Positions 20,080 through 28,754 of a DNA stretch of 64,000 nucleotides are shown here, piece by piece; positions within the stretch are counted from its first letter, which is position 1, and each line of letters opens with the position of its first letter. A program made the translations under genes and the position numbers. The notes beneath the pieces were generated by a model. It was not told the DNA's origin. It did no database searches and saw nothing but the letters and a program-made list of their open reading frames with translations. The DNA is from Methylocapsa aurea (GTDB lineage Bacteria; Pseudomonadota; Alphaproteobacteria; Rhizobiales; Beijerinckiaceae), in contig NZ_JQKO01000008.1 in the NCBI RefSeq assembly GCF_000746085.1, positions 124,001 through 188,000 on the forward strand. The letters run 5' to 3'.

Positions 20080-20193
20080 TAGAGCATATTCCGAACAGAT
20101 TGGTTCAATCTGTTCGGAATATGCTCAGATTTTTTAGCGCTGGAGCGATTTCTGATCGACCGAAGGACTCCAATCGATCGGAAAGCGCTCTAG
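20080..20193. repeat. Palindromic intergenic repeat, family B copy 1
   Basis: GAGCATATTCCGAACAGATT pairs with its inverse copy AATCTGTTCGGAATATGCTC across a four-base centre. A second inverted part, GATTTCTGATCGAC to AATCGATCGGAAAGCGCTC, follows. The same 115-bp unit recurs at 35441-35558 with a few changes. It lies between convergent genes and fills most of the 190-bp gap. Confidence 0.85.
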
Positions 20194-20243
20194 CCGGGTT
20201 CGGGCGCGGTTTGCGATCCCGCGCGTTCGCGTGCGGCGCCGGG

Positions 20244-20978
20244 TCAGACCCGGCGCGAGACCGACTTCAACAGGCCCTGATAATCTTCGGTGAGTTCCTG
20301 GTCGACGGCCGCCACCGCCGATAGAAGCAGGGCCGCGATGAAGGATTGGTCGTTGCGGGTTTCGGCTAGGGCTTCCTTGATCGGCGGAACATTCACGTCG
20401 GGATCGACGAGTTGCGTCTTGAGCTGCGTCGTTATCGTGGTCCATTGGTCGCGATGCCATTGCGCCAGGGGCGCCGTCAGCTCGACGACAAAATTCGATT
20501 TCCGCGCCTTCTCCAACATGCGGACGCCGGCGTTCCAAATGTCCTTGGGCTCGAAATGCCCATCCTCCATCAAGGTCCGGCCAATCATGCCGACGTGATC
20601 GTCGATGGTTTCGGGCTTGGCGTCGGGCTCCTGTTTGAAATGCCACACGGCGAAGGAGCCGGGATAATTCTCGCCATAGAGCGCGGTCAGGTCCTTCTCA
20701 ATTTTAGAGAAGGCGGCTTTGTCGCCTTTCAAGGCTGCCGCGATGCCAAAGGCGAAGACGGAGTCATTGGCGATGGTCTGAACGCCGGAATTGTTCAGCT
20801 CGCCCTTGGACAGCGCGGGGATCGAACCGTCGGGGTTGGGCTTGGCCGTGCCGGCCCGCTGGGCCATGACATGGGCGGTCACCTCGAGCCACCCGGTCAG
20901 GCTCTCGGAAAAAAGCGAGGGATCAACCTCTACGATTGCAAGGTTCATCGGCGCTTTTCGGCGCAATACTTCATTCAT
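20244..20978 (-). CDS. Hypothetical protein, unknown family
   Basis: The 244-residue protein starts at ATG 20978 behind GAGGA; ATG 20948 is an alternative. No signal peptide, membrane helix or known catalytic motif is visible. The sequence is soluble-looking, with mixed alpha/beta character. It contains SFAVWHFKQEPDAKPET, DDHVGMIGRTLMEDGHFEP and a helix NAGVRMLEKARKSNFVVEL. Base composition and codon use match its neighbours, so it is probably a real core gene. I cannot assign a function, and neighbours (palindromic repeat, small membrane protein) give no clue. Confidence 0.7.
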   Translation of the reverse strand: MNEVLRRKAPMNLAIVEVDPSLFSESLTGWLEVTAHVMAQRAGTAKPNPDGSIPALSKGELNNSGVQTIANDSVFAFGIAAALKGDKAAFSKIEKDLTALYGENYPGSFAVWHFKQEPDAKPETIDDHVGMIGRTLMEDGHFEPKDIWNAGVRMLEKARKSNFVVELTAPLAQWHRDQWTTITTQLKTQLVDPDVNVPPIKEALAETRNDQSFIAALLLSAVAAVDQELTEDYQGLLKSVSRRV

Positions 20979-21044
20979 CGATCGATCCTCGGCGCCATCA
21001 ATGGGACATGGCTGGAATTTAAGGGATTTTAGGGTTCGGCCGCC

Positions 21045-21203
21045 CTATCGCGCGTTGCCGCCAGGGCGCCGCCGCCGCGTCGCTGATCGCACAAGGAGCG
21101 GGACGGCGCGGGGCCGGAACAGCAGAGCGGAAACAAATGGCAGGCCGCAGATGAGTGCGGCGCTTGCCAAGATCCAGAGCGCATTCCAATTCAGCGAACT
21201 CAT
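21045..21203 (-). CDS. Small single-helix membrane protein (52 residues)
   Basis: Reading the minus strand from ATG 21203 gives MSSLNWNALWILASAALICG, then a continued hydrophobic run to about residue 29, and an Arg-rich tail (RSATRRRRPGGNAR) to a stop at 21045. GGAGAG lies six bases before the ATG. The charge pattern (polar start, one helix, many arginines at the end) is that of a real small inner-membrane protein with the C-terminus in the cytoplasm. It is too short for family assignment. It lies between ruvX and the unknown 20244-20978 gene on the same strand. Confidence 0.55.
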   Translation of the reverse strand: MSSLNWNALWILASAALICGLPFVSALLFRPRAVPLLVRSATRRRRPGGNAR

Positions 21204-21290
21204 GAAAGCTCTCCATTTGTCCATTTTGCTGCATTTTCGAACAACGAAGCGGCCTTCACCCCGCCTGAAAATGCTTTTGGTCTTTGCCCT

Positions 21291-21773
21291 TCACGCGGAG
21301 GCTTTGAGCCATCGCAGCCGGTCGAGTGCGCCTTGCAGGATATAGGCCGCGGCCATTCTATCGATGACTTCGGCGCGTTTGGCGCGCGAGGCGTCCTGGA
21401 GAATCAGAGAGCGCGTCACCGCGGCGGTCGACAGGCGCTCGTCCCAAAACACGCAAGGCCGCGCCGTCAGCGCGCCGAAATTGCGCACGAAGGCGCGAGT
21501 GGCTTGCACGCGCGGGCCTTCCGATCCATCCATGTTGAGCGGCAGACCGATGACCAGCGCCGCGACGTCGAATTTCTCGGTCAGCTCGTTGAGTCGCTCC
21601 GCGTCCTTGGTGAATTTCGTGCGCCGGATCGTCTCCAGCGGGGTGGCGATGGAGCGCTCCACATCGGAGAGGGCGAGGCCGATTGTTTTCGTGCCGAGGT
21701 CGACGCCGATGAGGCGCTGCTTGGCGCCGATGCGGGGCGCCAATTCGGCGAGATCCAGAATTTCAAATGTCAT
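21291..21773 (-). CDS. ruvX: Holliday junction resolvase-like RuvX (YqgF)
   Basis: The protein is 160 residues from ATG 21773; an upstream in-frame extension of 17 residues lacks a ribosome site. The RNase H-like fold carries [18 protein letters not shown] with the first catalytic Asp, then [17 protein letters not shown] and [13 protein letters not shown] with acidic residues of the active site, and [12 protein letters not shown] at the end. YqgF is essential in E. coli and acts in 16S rRNA 5' processing; the resolvase role is known from other bacteria. A UPF0173 hydrolase gene is divergent. Confidence 0.94.
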   Translation of the reverse strand: MTFEILDLAELAPRIGAKQRLIGVDLGTKTIGLALSDVERSIATPLETIRRTKFTKDAERLNELTEKFDVAALVIGLPLNMDGSEGPRVQATRAFVRNFGALTARPCVFWDERLSTAAVTRSLILQDASRAKRAEVIDRMAAAYILQGALDRLRWLKASA

Positions 21774-21902
21774 CAAAGCCCTTGCATTGCATGCCTGTTC
21801 GCCCCTGCCTCGCATGCCTGTCATGGCGGCGCGCGAAAGTCGCTTTGCGAGGCGCCGGCTCGGTCTTAAACTTTTTCAAGCGCATTCGTGGAGATCTTGA
21901 AC

Positions 21903-22601
21903 ATGAAACTGATCTGGCTCGGCCATTCGGCCTTCCGCATCGAGCTTGGCGCGGCGGTCATCCTGATCGACCCCTTCTTGAGCGGCAATCCGAAATTCAC
22001 CGGCGACGTCGCGGCGGCGAGCGAGGGGGCGACCCATATCGTCCTGACGCATGGCCATGACGATCATATCGGCGACGCTGTGGACATCGCCAAGGCGACC
22101 GGGGCGCAGATCGTGGCGAATTTCGAGATCTGCATGTTTCTCCAAGGACAAGGCGCCGCCGACATCAACCCCGGCAATACCGGCGGCGCGATCGCCTTTG
22201 ACGATTTCACCTTGAGTTTCACCCAGGCCTTGCATTCGTCGGGAACCGTGCTGAACGGCCAATCGATTTACCTTGGCAGTCCGAACGGCATCGTCATCAA
22301 GCCCAAGGCCGGGCCGAGCCTCTACCATATGGGCGACACCGATGTTTTTTCCGATATGGCGCTGATCGCGGAAATCCATCAGCCCAAGATCGGCCTCGTT
22401 CCGGTCGGCGATAGATTCACCATGAGCGGCAAGACGGCGGCCTTAGCGGTGAAGCGCTTCTTCAAATTCGACGCCGTCGTGCCCTGCCATTACGGAACGT
22501 TCGGTCTGCTGAGCCCCGACCCCGCCGAGTTCGTCGCCGCGATGGCCGGAGAATCGACCAAGATCATGGTTCCGCGCATTGGCGAGGCCTTGGCTTTCTG
22601 A
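21903..22601 (+). CDS. UPF0173 metal-dependent hydrolase (metallo-beta-lactamase fold)
   Basis: The 232-residue protein starts at ATG 21903 with GTGGAG upstream. It opens KLIWLGHSAFRIE and carries the metal motif H50-G-H-D-D-H55, a second histidine in QALHSSG and an aspartate in YHMGDTDVFSD. VPVGDRFTMSGKTAA and PCHYGTF complete the two-zinc site. The substrate of this widespread family is not known. It stands divergently from ruvX with about 130 bp between the two starts. Confidence 0.92.
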   Translation: MKLIWLGHSAFRIELGAAVILIDPFLSGNPKFTGDVAAASEGATHIVLTHGHDDHIGDAVDIAKATGAQIVANFEICMFLQGQGAADINPGNTGGAIAFDDFTLSFTQALHSSGTVLNGQSIYLGSPNGIVIKPKAGPSLYHMGDTDVFSDMALIAEIHQPKIGLVPVGDRFTMSGKTAALAVKRFFKFDAVVPCHYGTFGLLSPDPAEFVAAMAGESTKIMVPRIGEALAF

Positions 22602-22691
22602 TCGCGCCGCCGAGGCCGGCGGCAAGATGCGGGCGCCGTTGAAGCATTGGCAATGCGTTGCGCCGGTCCCGGAAATGGTCAGAATGACCGG

Positions 22692-22732
22692 GTCTTGGGT
22701 AGGCAAGTCTTGGGTAGGCAAGTCTTGGGCGG
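22692..22732 (+). repeat. Short tandem repeat (15-bp unit, 2.7 copies)
   Basis: GTCTTGGGTAGGCAA occurs twice perfectly (22692-22706 and 22707-22721) and a third time in part (GTCTTGGGCGG). It sits immediately before the ribosome site of the small membrane protein gene at 22742. Confidence 0.9.
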
Positions 22733-22741
22733 GAGAGCGTC

Positions 22742-23005
22742 ATGCTGGGCGGCATCTGGCAAATTTCAAATGAAGGCTTCGTCGGCTCCATGTTTGGCGC
22801 GCTCTGGAAAAGCATCGAGATCATCCTTAGCGATGAAATGGTCCGAGCGGTTCTTCTTGTGCTCGCCGCGATGCTGGTCGTCGGCGCATGGATCTTGGTC
22901 GCCCGAGGCTTGATCGGGCGGCGGCTCGCGCAATTCAACGCCGAATTTGACGCCAAGGAAGCCGAGAGAAAAGCCAGAGAGGACCAGGAGCCGCCGAAGG
23001 GATAA
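22742..23005 (+). CDS. Small membrane protein, unknown
   Basis: The 87-residue protein has GGGAGAG before ATG 22742. One clear membrane helix lies at about residues 38-57 (VRAVLLVLAAMLVVGAWILV). A weaker hydrophobic N-terminal segment precedes it, and a long charged helical tail follows (RLAQFNAEFDAKEAERKARE). This looks like an inner-membrane protein with a cytoplasmic coiled tail. I do not recognise it. It heads a run of small genes (22742, 23086, 23202) on the plus strand. A tandem repeat touches its ribosome site. Confidence 0.65.
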   Translation: MLGGIWQISNEGFVGSMFGALWKSIEIILSDEMVRAVLLVLAAMLVVGAWILVARGLIGRRLAQFNAEFDAKEAERKAREDQEPPKG

Positions 23006-23085
23006 AGGCGGCTGCGGCGCTGCGGGACAAACGAGGGCGCCGGCGCCGCGACAGCAGCTTTCTCTCGATCATTGCGGAGAGCGTC

Positions 23086-23193
23086 ATGCAAGCCGCTTGG
23101 CAATTTCTCAAGGTCTCCGGAGCCGTCGCTGTCGGCGGCAATGTTGCGGGCTCGACCATCAACGCCGCCTCCCTTGAAACTCCCGAAGGCTAG
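23086..23193 (+). CDS. Candidate 35-residue peptide gene
   Basis: ATG 23086 opens a 35-codon frame (MQAAWQFLKVSGAVAVGG..., ending SLETPEG). It has the ribosome site GGAGAG six bases upstream. The 13 bases GGAGAGCGTCATG around the start are identical to those at the start of the gene at 22742. The peptide is Ala/Val/Gly-rich with no obvious signal or helix strong enough to call. The next gene starts nine bases after its stop. It may be a translated leader or a real microprotein. Confidence 0.4.
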   Translation: MQAAWQFLKVSGAVAVGGNVAGSTINAASLETPEG

Positions 23194-23201
23194 GGCCGAC
23201 G

Positions 23202-23630
23202 ATGCGCGATTGGCTCCGCAGATGGTTGCGCAAGCCCCGAGGGGCGGATGACCGCCGCGTCGCCGCCGAGATCTGCGAACCCGAGCCGCGCCCCCGCCCG
23301 ACGACGCAGAGCAATCTGGACGGCGCGCTGGCGATTCTCGCGGTACGGGAGAGCAGCCCGGAAAAGCTCAAGGAGGCCGTCGCCGCTTTTCGCCTTGCGT
23401 TGAAGGGGCGCGCTCTTGCCCGCGCGCCGCTCCAATGGGCCCAGACGCAGGAAAATCTCGCTTTGGCCTATCTCGCGCTCTTCAACAAAACCGGCGAGCC
23501 CGCCCATTTCGATAACGCTCTCGCGGCGATCTCCGCAGCTCTGAACGGCTACCGCAAAGCCAAGGCGCCCACCTATATAGAGAAGGCCAATCGCCTTCAG
23601 GAGGAGATCTTCGCCGCGAAGCGCAAGTGA
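23202..23630 (+). CDS. TPR-like small helical protein
   Basis: The 142-residue protein starts at ATG 23202. After a basic beginning (RDWLRRWLRKPRG) and a Pro/Arg-rich segment, residues 41-135 form helical repeats. They include PLQWAQTQENLALAYLALF, FDNALAAISAALNGYRK and APTYIEKANRLQEEI, which have the W-x-x-T-Q-x-N-L-A-x-A-Y pattern of one TPR-like family found with CHAT-type or STAND proteins. No catalytic part is present here. It is the third of a run of small genes. Confidence 0.65.
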   Translation: MRDWLRRWLRKPRGADDRRVAAEICEPEPRPRPTTQSNLDGALAILAVRESSPEKLKEAVAAFRLALKGRALARAPLQWAQTQENLALAYLALFNKTGEPAHFDNALAAISAALNGYRKAKAPTYIEKANRLQEEIFAAKRK

Positions 23631-23718
23631 GCGCGGCGCTTCGAGATCAGCATGAGGGCGCGTGAGCATGGGGCGCAGGCTTCGCCGGCTCTTCGGCATG
23701 AGAGCGGAGAGCGCCGCA

Positions 23719-23748
23719 TTGCCGCGCCGACGCCGCCAATGCTATAGG
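23719..23748 (+). promoter_or_regulatory. Likely promoter of the gatC-gatA-gatB genes
   Basis: TTGCCG (23719-23724) and TATAGG (23743-23748) are 18 bases apart, placed 38 bases before ATG 23786. AAAGGAG lies six bases before that ATG. Confidence 0.55.
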
Positions 23749-23785
23749 CACGCTCTTCGCTTAGCGCTCTTACAAAGGAGACCCC

Positions 23786-24073
23786 ATGTCCGTCGATCAG
23801 GCGACCGTGCGGCGCATCGCCCATCTTGCGCGGATCAAGGTCAGCGACGAAGACGTTCCGCATCTGCAAGAGGAGCTGAACGCGATTCTAAACTTCGTCG
23901 AGGAACTGGCCAGCGTCGATGTCGACGGCGTCGAGCCGATGACCTCGGTCATGCCGATGCCGATGAAGAAGCGCCGGGATGAAGTGACTGAGGGCTCCAT
24001 CGCCAAGGACATCGTCGCCAATGCGCCGGCCTCCGAGGATCATTTCTTTGTTGTGCCCAAGGTTGTTGAATAG
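23786..24073 (+). CDS. gatC: Asp-tRNA(Asn)/Glu-tRNA(Gln) amidotransferase subunit C
   Basis: The 95-residue protein has the normal GatC length and the expected motifs: [39 protein letters not shown], and VEPMTSV leading to a basic linker and the VVPKVVE end. GatC wraps around GatA and stabilises the GatCAB complex. It has a strong ribosome site and a likely promoter just upstream. The gap of 111 bp to gatA is longer than in many genomes but shows no terminator, so the three subunits are probably one transcription unit. Confidence 0.96.
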   Translation: MSVDQATVRRIAHLARIKVSDEDVPHLQEELNAILNFVEELASVDVDGVEPMTSVMPMPMKKRRDEVTEGSIAKDIVANAPASEDHFFVVPKVVE

Positions 24074-24184
24074 GCGCAGCGCCGCTGCGCCTTGTCCGCG
24101 CGGCTGCGGAGCCTGAGTCCGGAACGCTGCGGACTTTTCGATAAGATCATGCGCTAATCATAAAGTGCATATCCCAGAACGGAT

Positions 24185-25681
24185 GTGAATTTGACCGACC
24201 TTACCGATCTCACCCTCGCCGAAGCCCGCGACGCCTTGGCGAAAAAGAAAATCTCCGCGCTCGATCTCGCCAATGCGCAGATCGCGCAAATCGAACGGGC
24301 GCGGGCGCTCAATGCTTTCGTCACCGAGACGCCCGACGTCGCGCGCGCCATGGCCATCGAGTCCGATGCGCGGATCGCCAGGGGAGAGGCGGGCCCGCTT
24401 GAGGGCATGCCGCTGGGGATCAAGGACCTCTATTGCACGGCCGGCGTGCAGACGACGGCGGGCAGCCATATTCTCGAAGGCTTCACGCCGGCCTATGAAT
24501 CGACGGTCAGCGCCAACCTCTGGCGCGATGGCGCGGTCATGCTCGGCAAGCTCAATCTCGACGAATTCGCAATGGGCTCGTCGAACGAGACTTCCTATTT
24601 CGGCCCGGTGATTTCGCCCTGGCGGCGGCAGGGGGCGAATGCTGCGCTTGTTCCCGGCGGCTCGTCGGGCGGCTCCTCCGCGGCGGTCGCGGCGCATCTA
24701 TGCTTTGGCGCCACAGCGACGGATACTGGCGGCTCGATCCGGCAGCCGGCGGCCTTCACCGGAACCGTCGGCATCAAGCCGACCTATGGGCGCTGCTCGC
24801 GCTGGGGCATCGTCGCCTTCGCCTCGTCGCTCGATCAGGCCGGGCCGATCGCGCGGACGGTTCGCGACGCGGCGATCCTTTTGCGCTCGATGGCCGGCCA
24901 CGATCCCAAGGATACGACTTCGGTCAATGTTCCCGTGCCCGATTACGAGGCCGCAGTCGGACGGTCGATCAAGGGCATGAAGATCGGCATTCCGAAGGAA
25001 TACCGGCTCGACGGCATGTCGCCGGAAATCGAGAAGCTCTGGGATCAGGGGATCGCCTGGATGAAAGAGGCGGGCGCCTCGATCGTCGAAATTTCGCTGC
25101 CGCATACGCGCTACGCCTTGCCGGCATATTATATTGTGGCGCCGGCCGAGGCCTCCTCGAATCTCGCGCGCTATGATGGCGTGCGCTACGGTCTGCGGGT
25201 TCCCGGCAAGGACATTGCCGACATGTATGAGAGCACCCGCGCGGCGGGCTTCGGCAAGGAAGTGCGCCGCCGCATCATGATCGGCACCTATGTGCTGTCC
25301 GCCGGCTATTACGACGCTTATTATGTGCGGGCGCAAAAGATCCGCACCTTGATCAAGCGCGATTTCGAGCTTGCCTTCGCCGATGGGGTCGATGCGATCC
25401 TGACCCCGGCGACGCCTTCGGCGGCCTTCGGCCTTGGCGAAAAAGGCTCGACCGATCCAGTGGAAATGTATCTGAACGACATCTTTACCGTCACCGTGAA
25501 CATGGCGGGCCTGCCCGGCATCGCCGTGCCGGCGGGGACGTCGAGCGAGGGCCTGCCGCTTGGGCTGCAAGTCATCGGCCGCGCCTTTGACGAGGAGACC
25601 CTTTTCGCGGTCGCCGGCGCGATCGAGCAGGCCGCGCCGAAGGTCGCGCCGCCGCCGAAATGGTGGGCGGTTGGGGAATAG
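24185..25681 (+). CDS. gatA: Asp-tRNA(Asn)/Glu-tRNA(Gln) amidotransferase subunit A
   Basis: The 498-residue amidase-signature enzyme releases ammonia from glutamine for transamidation. The catalytic triad is intact: K80 in GIKDLY, S160 in GGSSGGSS and S184 in [10 protein letters not shown], with the 24-residue Ser-Ser spacing known for GatA. The start is GTG 24185; TTG 24191 is an alternative and no strong ribosome site is visible. gatB follows 34 bp later. The complex supplies Gln-tRNA(Gln) and possibly Asn-tRNA(Asn) to the ribosome. Confidence 0.96.
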   Translation: MNLTDLTDLTLAEARDALAKKKISALDLANAQIAQIERARALNAFVTETPDVARAMAIESDARIARGEAGPLEGMPLGIKDLYCTAGVQTTAGSHILEGFTPAYESTVSANLWRDGAVMLGKLNLDEFAMGSSNETSYFGPVISPWRRQGANAALVPGGSSGGSSAAVAAHLCFGATATDTGGSIRQPAAFTGTVGIKPTYGRCSRWGIVAFASSLDQAGPIARTVRDAAILLRSMAGHDPKDTTSVNVPVPDYEAAVGRSIKGMKIGIPKEYRLDGMSPEIEKLWDQGIAWMKEAGASIVEISLPHTRYALPAYYIVAPAEASSNLARYDGVRYGLRVPGKDIADMYESTRAAGFGKEVRRRIMIGTYVLSAGYYDAYYVRAQKIRTLIKRDFELAFADGVDAILTPATPSAAFGLGEKGSTDPVEMYLNDIFTVTVNMAGLPGIAVPAGTSSEGLPLGLQVIGRAFDEETLFAVAGAIEQAAPKVAPPPKWWAVGE

Positions 25682-25715
25682 GGAAGCGATTGGGATTGCG
25701 AGAGAGAGCAAGATC

Positions 25716-27266
25716 ATGAACACGCATGCAAAACCCTCCAAACTCATCAAGGGCGCGACCGGCGATTTCGAAGTCGTGATCGGGATGGAGATCCATGCCC
25801 AGGTCACGTCGCGCTCGAAACTCTTCTCCGGCGCCTCGACGGTCTTCGGCAACGAGCCCAACGCCAATGTCTCGCTGGTCGACGCCGCCATGCCGGGAAT
25901 GCTCCCGGTCATCAACGAGGAATGCGTGGCGCAGGCGATCCGCACCGGGCTCGGTCTTGAAGCGCAGATCAACCTTCGCTCGGTCTTCGATCGCAAGAAT
26001 TACTTCTATCCCGATCTGCCTCAGGGCTATCAGATTTCGCAGTACAAGAGCCCTATCGTCGGCGAGGGCGTCGTCATCGTCGATGTCTCGCCGACCGAGC
26101 AGATCGAGGTCGGGATCGAGCGGTTGCATCTCGAGCAGGACGCTGGCAAGTCGCTGCACGACCAGTCGGCGACGGAGTCCTTCGTCGATCTCAACCGGTC
26201 TGGCGTCGCGCTGATGGAGATCGTCTCGAAGCCCGATATGCGCTCCTCCGACGAGGCGCGGGCCTATGTCACCAAGCTGCGCACCATCCTGCGCTATATC
26301 GGCTCCTGCGACGGCAATATGGAGCAGGGATCGCTGCGCGCCGACGTCAATGTGTCGGTGCGCCGGCCGGGCGAGCCCTTGGGCACGCGCTGCGAGATCA
26401 AGAACGTCAATTCGATCCGCTTCATCGCTCAGGCGATCGAGGTCGAGGCGCGCCGCCAGATCGGCATCATCGAGGATGGCGGCAAGATCGATCAGGAAAC
26501 GCGGCTGTTCGATCCGGTCCGCGGCGAGACCCGCTCGATGCGCTCCAAGGAAGAAGCGCATGACTACCGCTATTTCCCCGATCCCGATCTCCTGCCGCTC
26601 GAATTCGACCAGGACTATGTCGACGCGCTCAAGGCCGAATTGCCGGAACTGCCGGACGCCAAGAAGGCCCGCTTCATCAAGGACTATGGCCTGCCGGCCT
26701 ATGACGCCGGCGTCCTCGTCGCCGACAAGGAAACCGCCGACTATTACGAAGCCGCAGTCAAATTCGGCGGCGCAAGCCGCGACGCCAAGCTGGTCGCCAA
26801 CTGGATCAGCGGCGATGTCGCGGCCTATGCGAATACGCAGGGGCTTTCGGTTGCGCAGACGCATATTAGGCCAGGGCAGATCGCGGGGATCGTCGACCTC
26901 ATCGCCGACGGCACGATCTCCGGCAAGATCGCCAAGGACGTTCTGGCGATCATTATCGCCGAGGATAAGGATCGCGTCAGTGGTTCGCTTTCCGCGATTG
27001 AGGGCTCGGATACGGCTGCCATGTCCGGCAGTGTCAGCGACCCGCGCGCCATTGTTGAAGCGCGCGGAATGAAGCAGGTCACCGACACAGGCGCGATTGC
27101 CGCCGCCGTCGATGCGATCATCGCGGCCAATCCCGACAAGGTCGCGCAGGCGCAGGCCAAGCCTTCGATGCTTGGCTGGTTTGTCGGCCAGGTGATGAAA
27201 GAGACCGGCGGCAAAGCCAATCCGCAAGCCGTCAACGAGCTCTTGAAAAGTAAGCTCGGCATCTAG
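25716..27266 (+). CDS. gatB: Asp-tRNA(Asn)/Glu-tRNA(Gln) amidotransferase subunit B
   Basis: The 516-residue protein starts at ATG 25716; the frame is open upstream inside the end of gatA but in another register. GatB binds the misacylated tRNA and activates its side chain. Family motifs include [39 protein letters not shown], the [20 protein letters not shown] segment, [15 protein letters not shown] and [10 protein letters not shown]. The C-terminal YqeY-like helical domain is complete. A perfect inverted repeat lies just after the stop (27281-27306). Confidence 0.97.
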   Translation: MNTHAKPSKLIKGATGDFEVVIGMEIHAQVTSRSKLFSGASTVFGNEPNANVSLVDAAMPGMLPVINEECVAQAIRTGLGLEAQINLRSVFDRKNYFYPDLPQGYQISQYKSPIVGEGVVIVDVSPTEQIEVGIERLHLEQDAGKSLHDQSATESFVDLNRSGVALMEIVSKPDMRSSDEARAYVTKLRTILRYIGSCDGNMEQGSLRADVNVSVRRPGEPLGTRCEIKNVNSIRFIAQAIEVEARRQIGIIEDGGKIDQETRLFDPVRGETRSMRSKEEAHDYRYFPDPDLLPLEFDQDYVDALKAELPELPDAKKARFIKDYGLPAYDAGVLVADKETADYYEAAVKFGGASRDAKLVANWISGDVAAYANTQGLSVAQTHIRPGQIAGIVDLIADGTISGKIAKDVLAIIIAEDKDRVSGSLSAIEGSDTAAMSGSVSDPRAIVEARGMKQVTDTGAIAAAVDAIIAANPDKVAQAQAKPSMLGWFVGQVMKETGGKANPQAVNELLKSKLGI

Positions 27267-27906
27267 CATGCAAAAGCAAATCGCGAATCACGTGAGTGAT
27301 TCGCGAGCCGCGCGTCAATTCGAGCGCTGGCCATGCCGCCGCGCCGCGCTTTTTTTCTCTTCGCACGAATTTTTTTTTGTCGTTGAACAGGGTCGCTGAT
27401 TGGCGCCGCGCGATCTCTCTGCGCAGTCCGTAGAGCCGCCGCCATTCTGCTTCGATCTCATTCGCGCGGACGCACATGAAGCGTCGCGAAGATATCCCAA
27501 ACGATCGCAACGCGACCGCGTTTAGAGGCAAGCCGCACAACTTGCGCCGCCCTCGAAAAATCTAACAGAGCCTTTAAAAAACAAAGACTTTCAAATCAAG
27601 CAATGGGTTTGAGAAAAGCCAACCGTGATCCGTGCGCATGTGATCGCGCGGCGCTCGCGAGCATCTTGGTTTCGATCGAGACCGATGCATGCCGCGCATC
27701 GAATGCGCCGGACAAAGAGAAATGTTCTTGGCGCAGCTGAAGGACGCGCGCGCCATTGCGCAACGCGCTTGCGATGCTTTGTTCGCGCGCCTTTGCGAGC
27801 TTGTTGAAGCAACGCCTCTTGCACGGCTGATTAACAACGCTACGCTATGCAAGCCTCTAGTCGGCGCAACAAACCGGCTGACAAAATAGCAGAGGGGAGT
27901 CCGAGC
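27267..27906. other. Gene-poor 640-bp gap between gatB and the histone-like gene
   Basis: TCGCGAATCAC (27281-27291) and GTGATTCGCGA (27296-27306) form a perfect 11-bp hairpin without a T run, just after gatB. Near the right end, TTGCAC (27819-27824) and TACGCT (27841-27846), 16 bases apart, could be the promoter of the histone-like gene. Short open frames on both strands (27232-27540 minus, 27689-27889 plus) have no ribosome site or convincing composition. This stretch is somewhat richer in A and T than its surroundings. Confidence 0.5.
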
Positions 27907-28314
27907 ATGGTGAAGGCAACCACCAAGAAAGCGCCCGCGAAAAAAGCCGCGGCGAAAAAGACCGCGGTGAAAAAGGCCGCGCCGAAAAAGGCGGCGACAA
28001 AGAAAGCTGCTGTCCCGAAGGCCGCCCGCAAAGCGGTGACGAAAAAGACCGTGACTAAGAAAGTCGCCGTGAAGAAAGCGGCCGTAAAAAAGACAGCCGC
28101 AAAAAAGACAGCCGTGAAAAAGGCGCCAGTCAAGAAGACAGCCAGCAGGACCGTCGCGACAAAGGCCGCCAAGCCGGCGGTGCGCAAGGCGCCCGCCAAG
28201 AAGGCCAGCGTCACTAAGGCCGCGGTCAAGAAAGTGAGCGTCAAAAAAGTGGTCCGCAAGGTTGCTCCGCGCAAACCCAAGGCGCCGCCGCCAGTAGCTC
28301 CGGAGTCTGCTTGA
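27907..28314 (+). CDS. Histone H1-like Ala/Lys/Pro-rich DNA-binding protein
   Basis: The 135-residue protein starts at ATG 27907 behind GAGGGGAG; an upstream in-frame ATG at 27847 lacks a site. It is almost entirely built of KKA, KKT, AKKAA and TKKAV-type repeats with no acidic residues in the core, ending PPPVAPESA. This is the AlgP/HctB/histone H1-like composition, expected to bind DNA non-specifically and compact it. The low complexity makes any finer assignment unsafe. It stands alone, with long gene-poor flanks. Confidence 0.85.
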   Translation: MVKATTKKAPAKKAAAKKTAVKKAAPKKAATKKAAVPKAARKAVTKKTVTKKVAVKKAAVKKTAAKKTAVKKAPVKKTASRTVATKAAKPAVRKAPAKKASVTKAAVKKVSVKKVVRKVAPRKPKAPPPVAPESA

Positions 28315-28754
28315 CGACGGACAACCACGCGTCGGACGAGATGGTGACTTGCGCCACGACAATGGAGATGGCCGGCAATGACGCTCCCGCCTTGCGTTCA
28401 TGCGTGAACACGGCCTCGCGCCGCCGGCTGTCTCCCGCTTTCTTCCAGGTCGCGCAGTTCTCTCCGGGAGTGGATGAGGCGTTCCCGCGGGGATGAGAAG
28501 GCGGCATTCGCGACCGCGTTTCGCCCTTTGCGGCGTCGGCCGAAGATGCGAGGCAATGTTCATCTTGAGCAGACGATGAAAAGGGCCTTGGCGCCTAGCG
28601 GGCGGGAGTCTGCGTGACTCTGCGCTTGCGATTTAGCGCCGCCTCTTAACGGCCCAGGAGCAAGCGCCTTCAAGCGGAGTCAACGTGCTCTCTAAAATTT
28701 TTTCATTTGAGGCATAATCGCATCCAACAGCGCCGTAGCGTTTGAAATCATGCT
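28315..28754. other. 440-bp gap with no convincing gene
   Basis: A TTG frame (28311-28496) overlaps the histone-like stop and a minus frame (28241-28507) overlaps it, but neither has a conserved look or good ribosome site. No terminator with a T run is obvious after the histone-like gene. The right end merges with the 3' side of the minus-strand secreted protein gene. Confidence 0.4.

Noticed and set aside
22692-22732. CRISPR-like array
   Set aside because: Repeats are directly adjacent without spacers; an ordinary tandem repeat.
25572-27269. 565-codon minus-strand frame opposite gatB
   Set aside because: Antisense shadow; gatB is complete and conserved.
27232-27540. 102-codon minus-strand frame after gatB
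   Set aside because: Overlaps the gatB end and a hairpin; some helical look (ANEIEAEWRRLYGLRREIAR) but no ribosome site. Left open rather than called.
27689-27889. 66-codon plus-strand frame before the histone-like gene
   Set aside because: Overlaps the likely promoter of that gene and lacks a ribosome site.
28311-28496. 61-codon TTG frame overlapping the histone-like stop
   Set aside because: Possible coupled start, but the sequence has no conserved character; support too weak.
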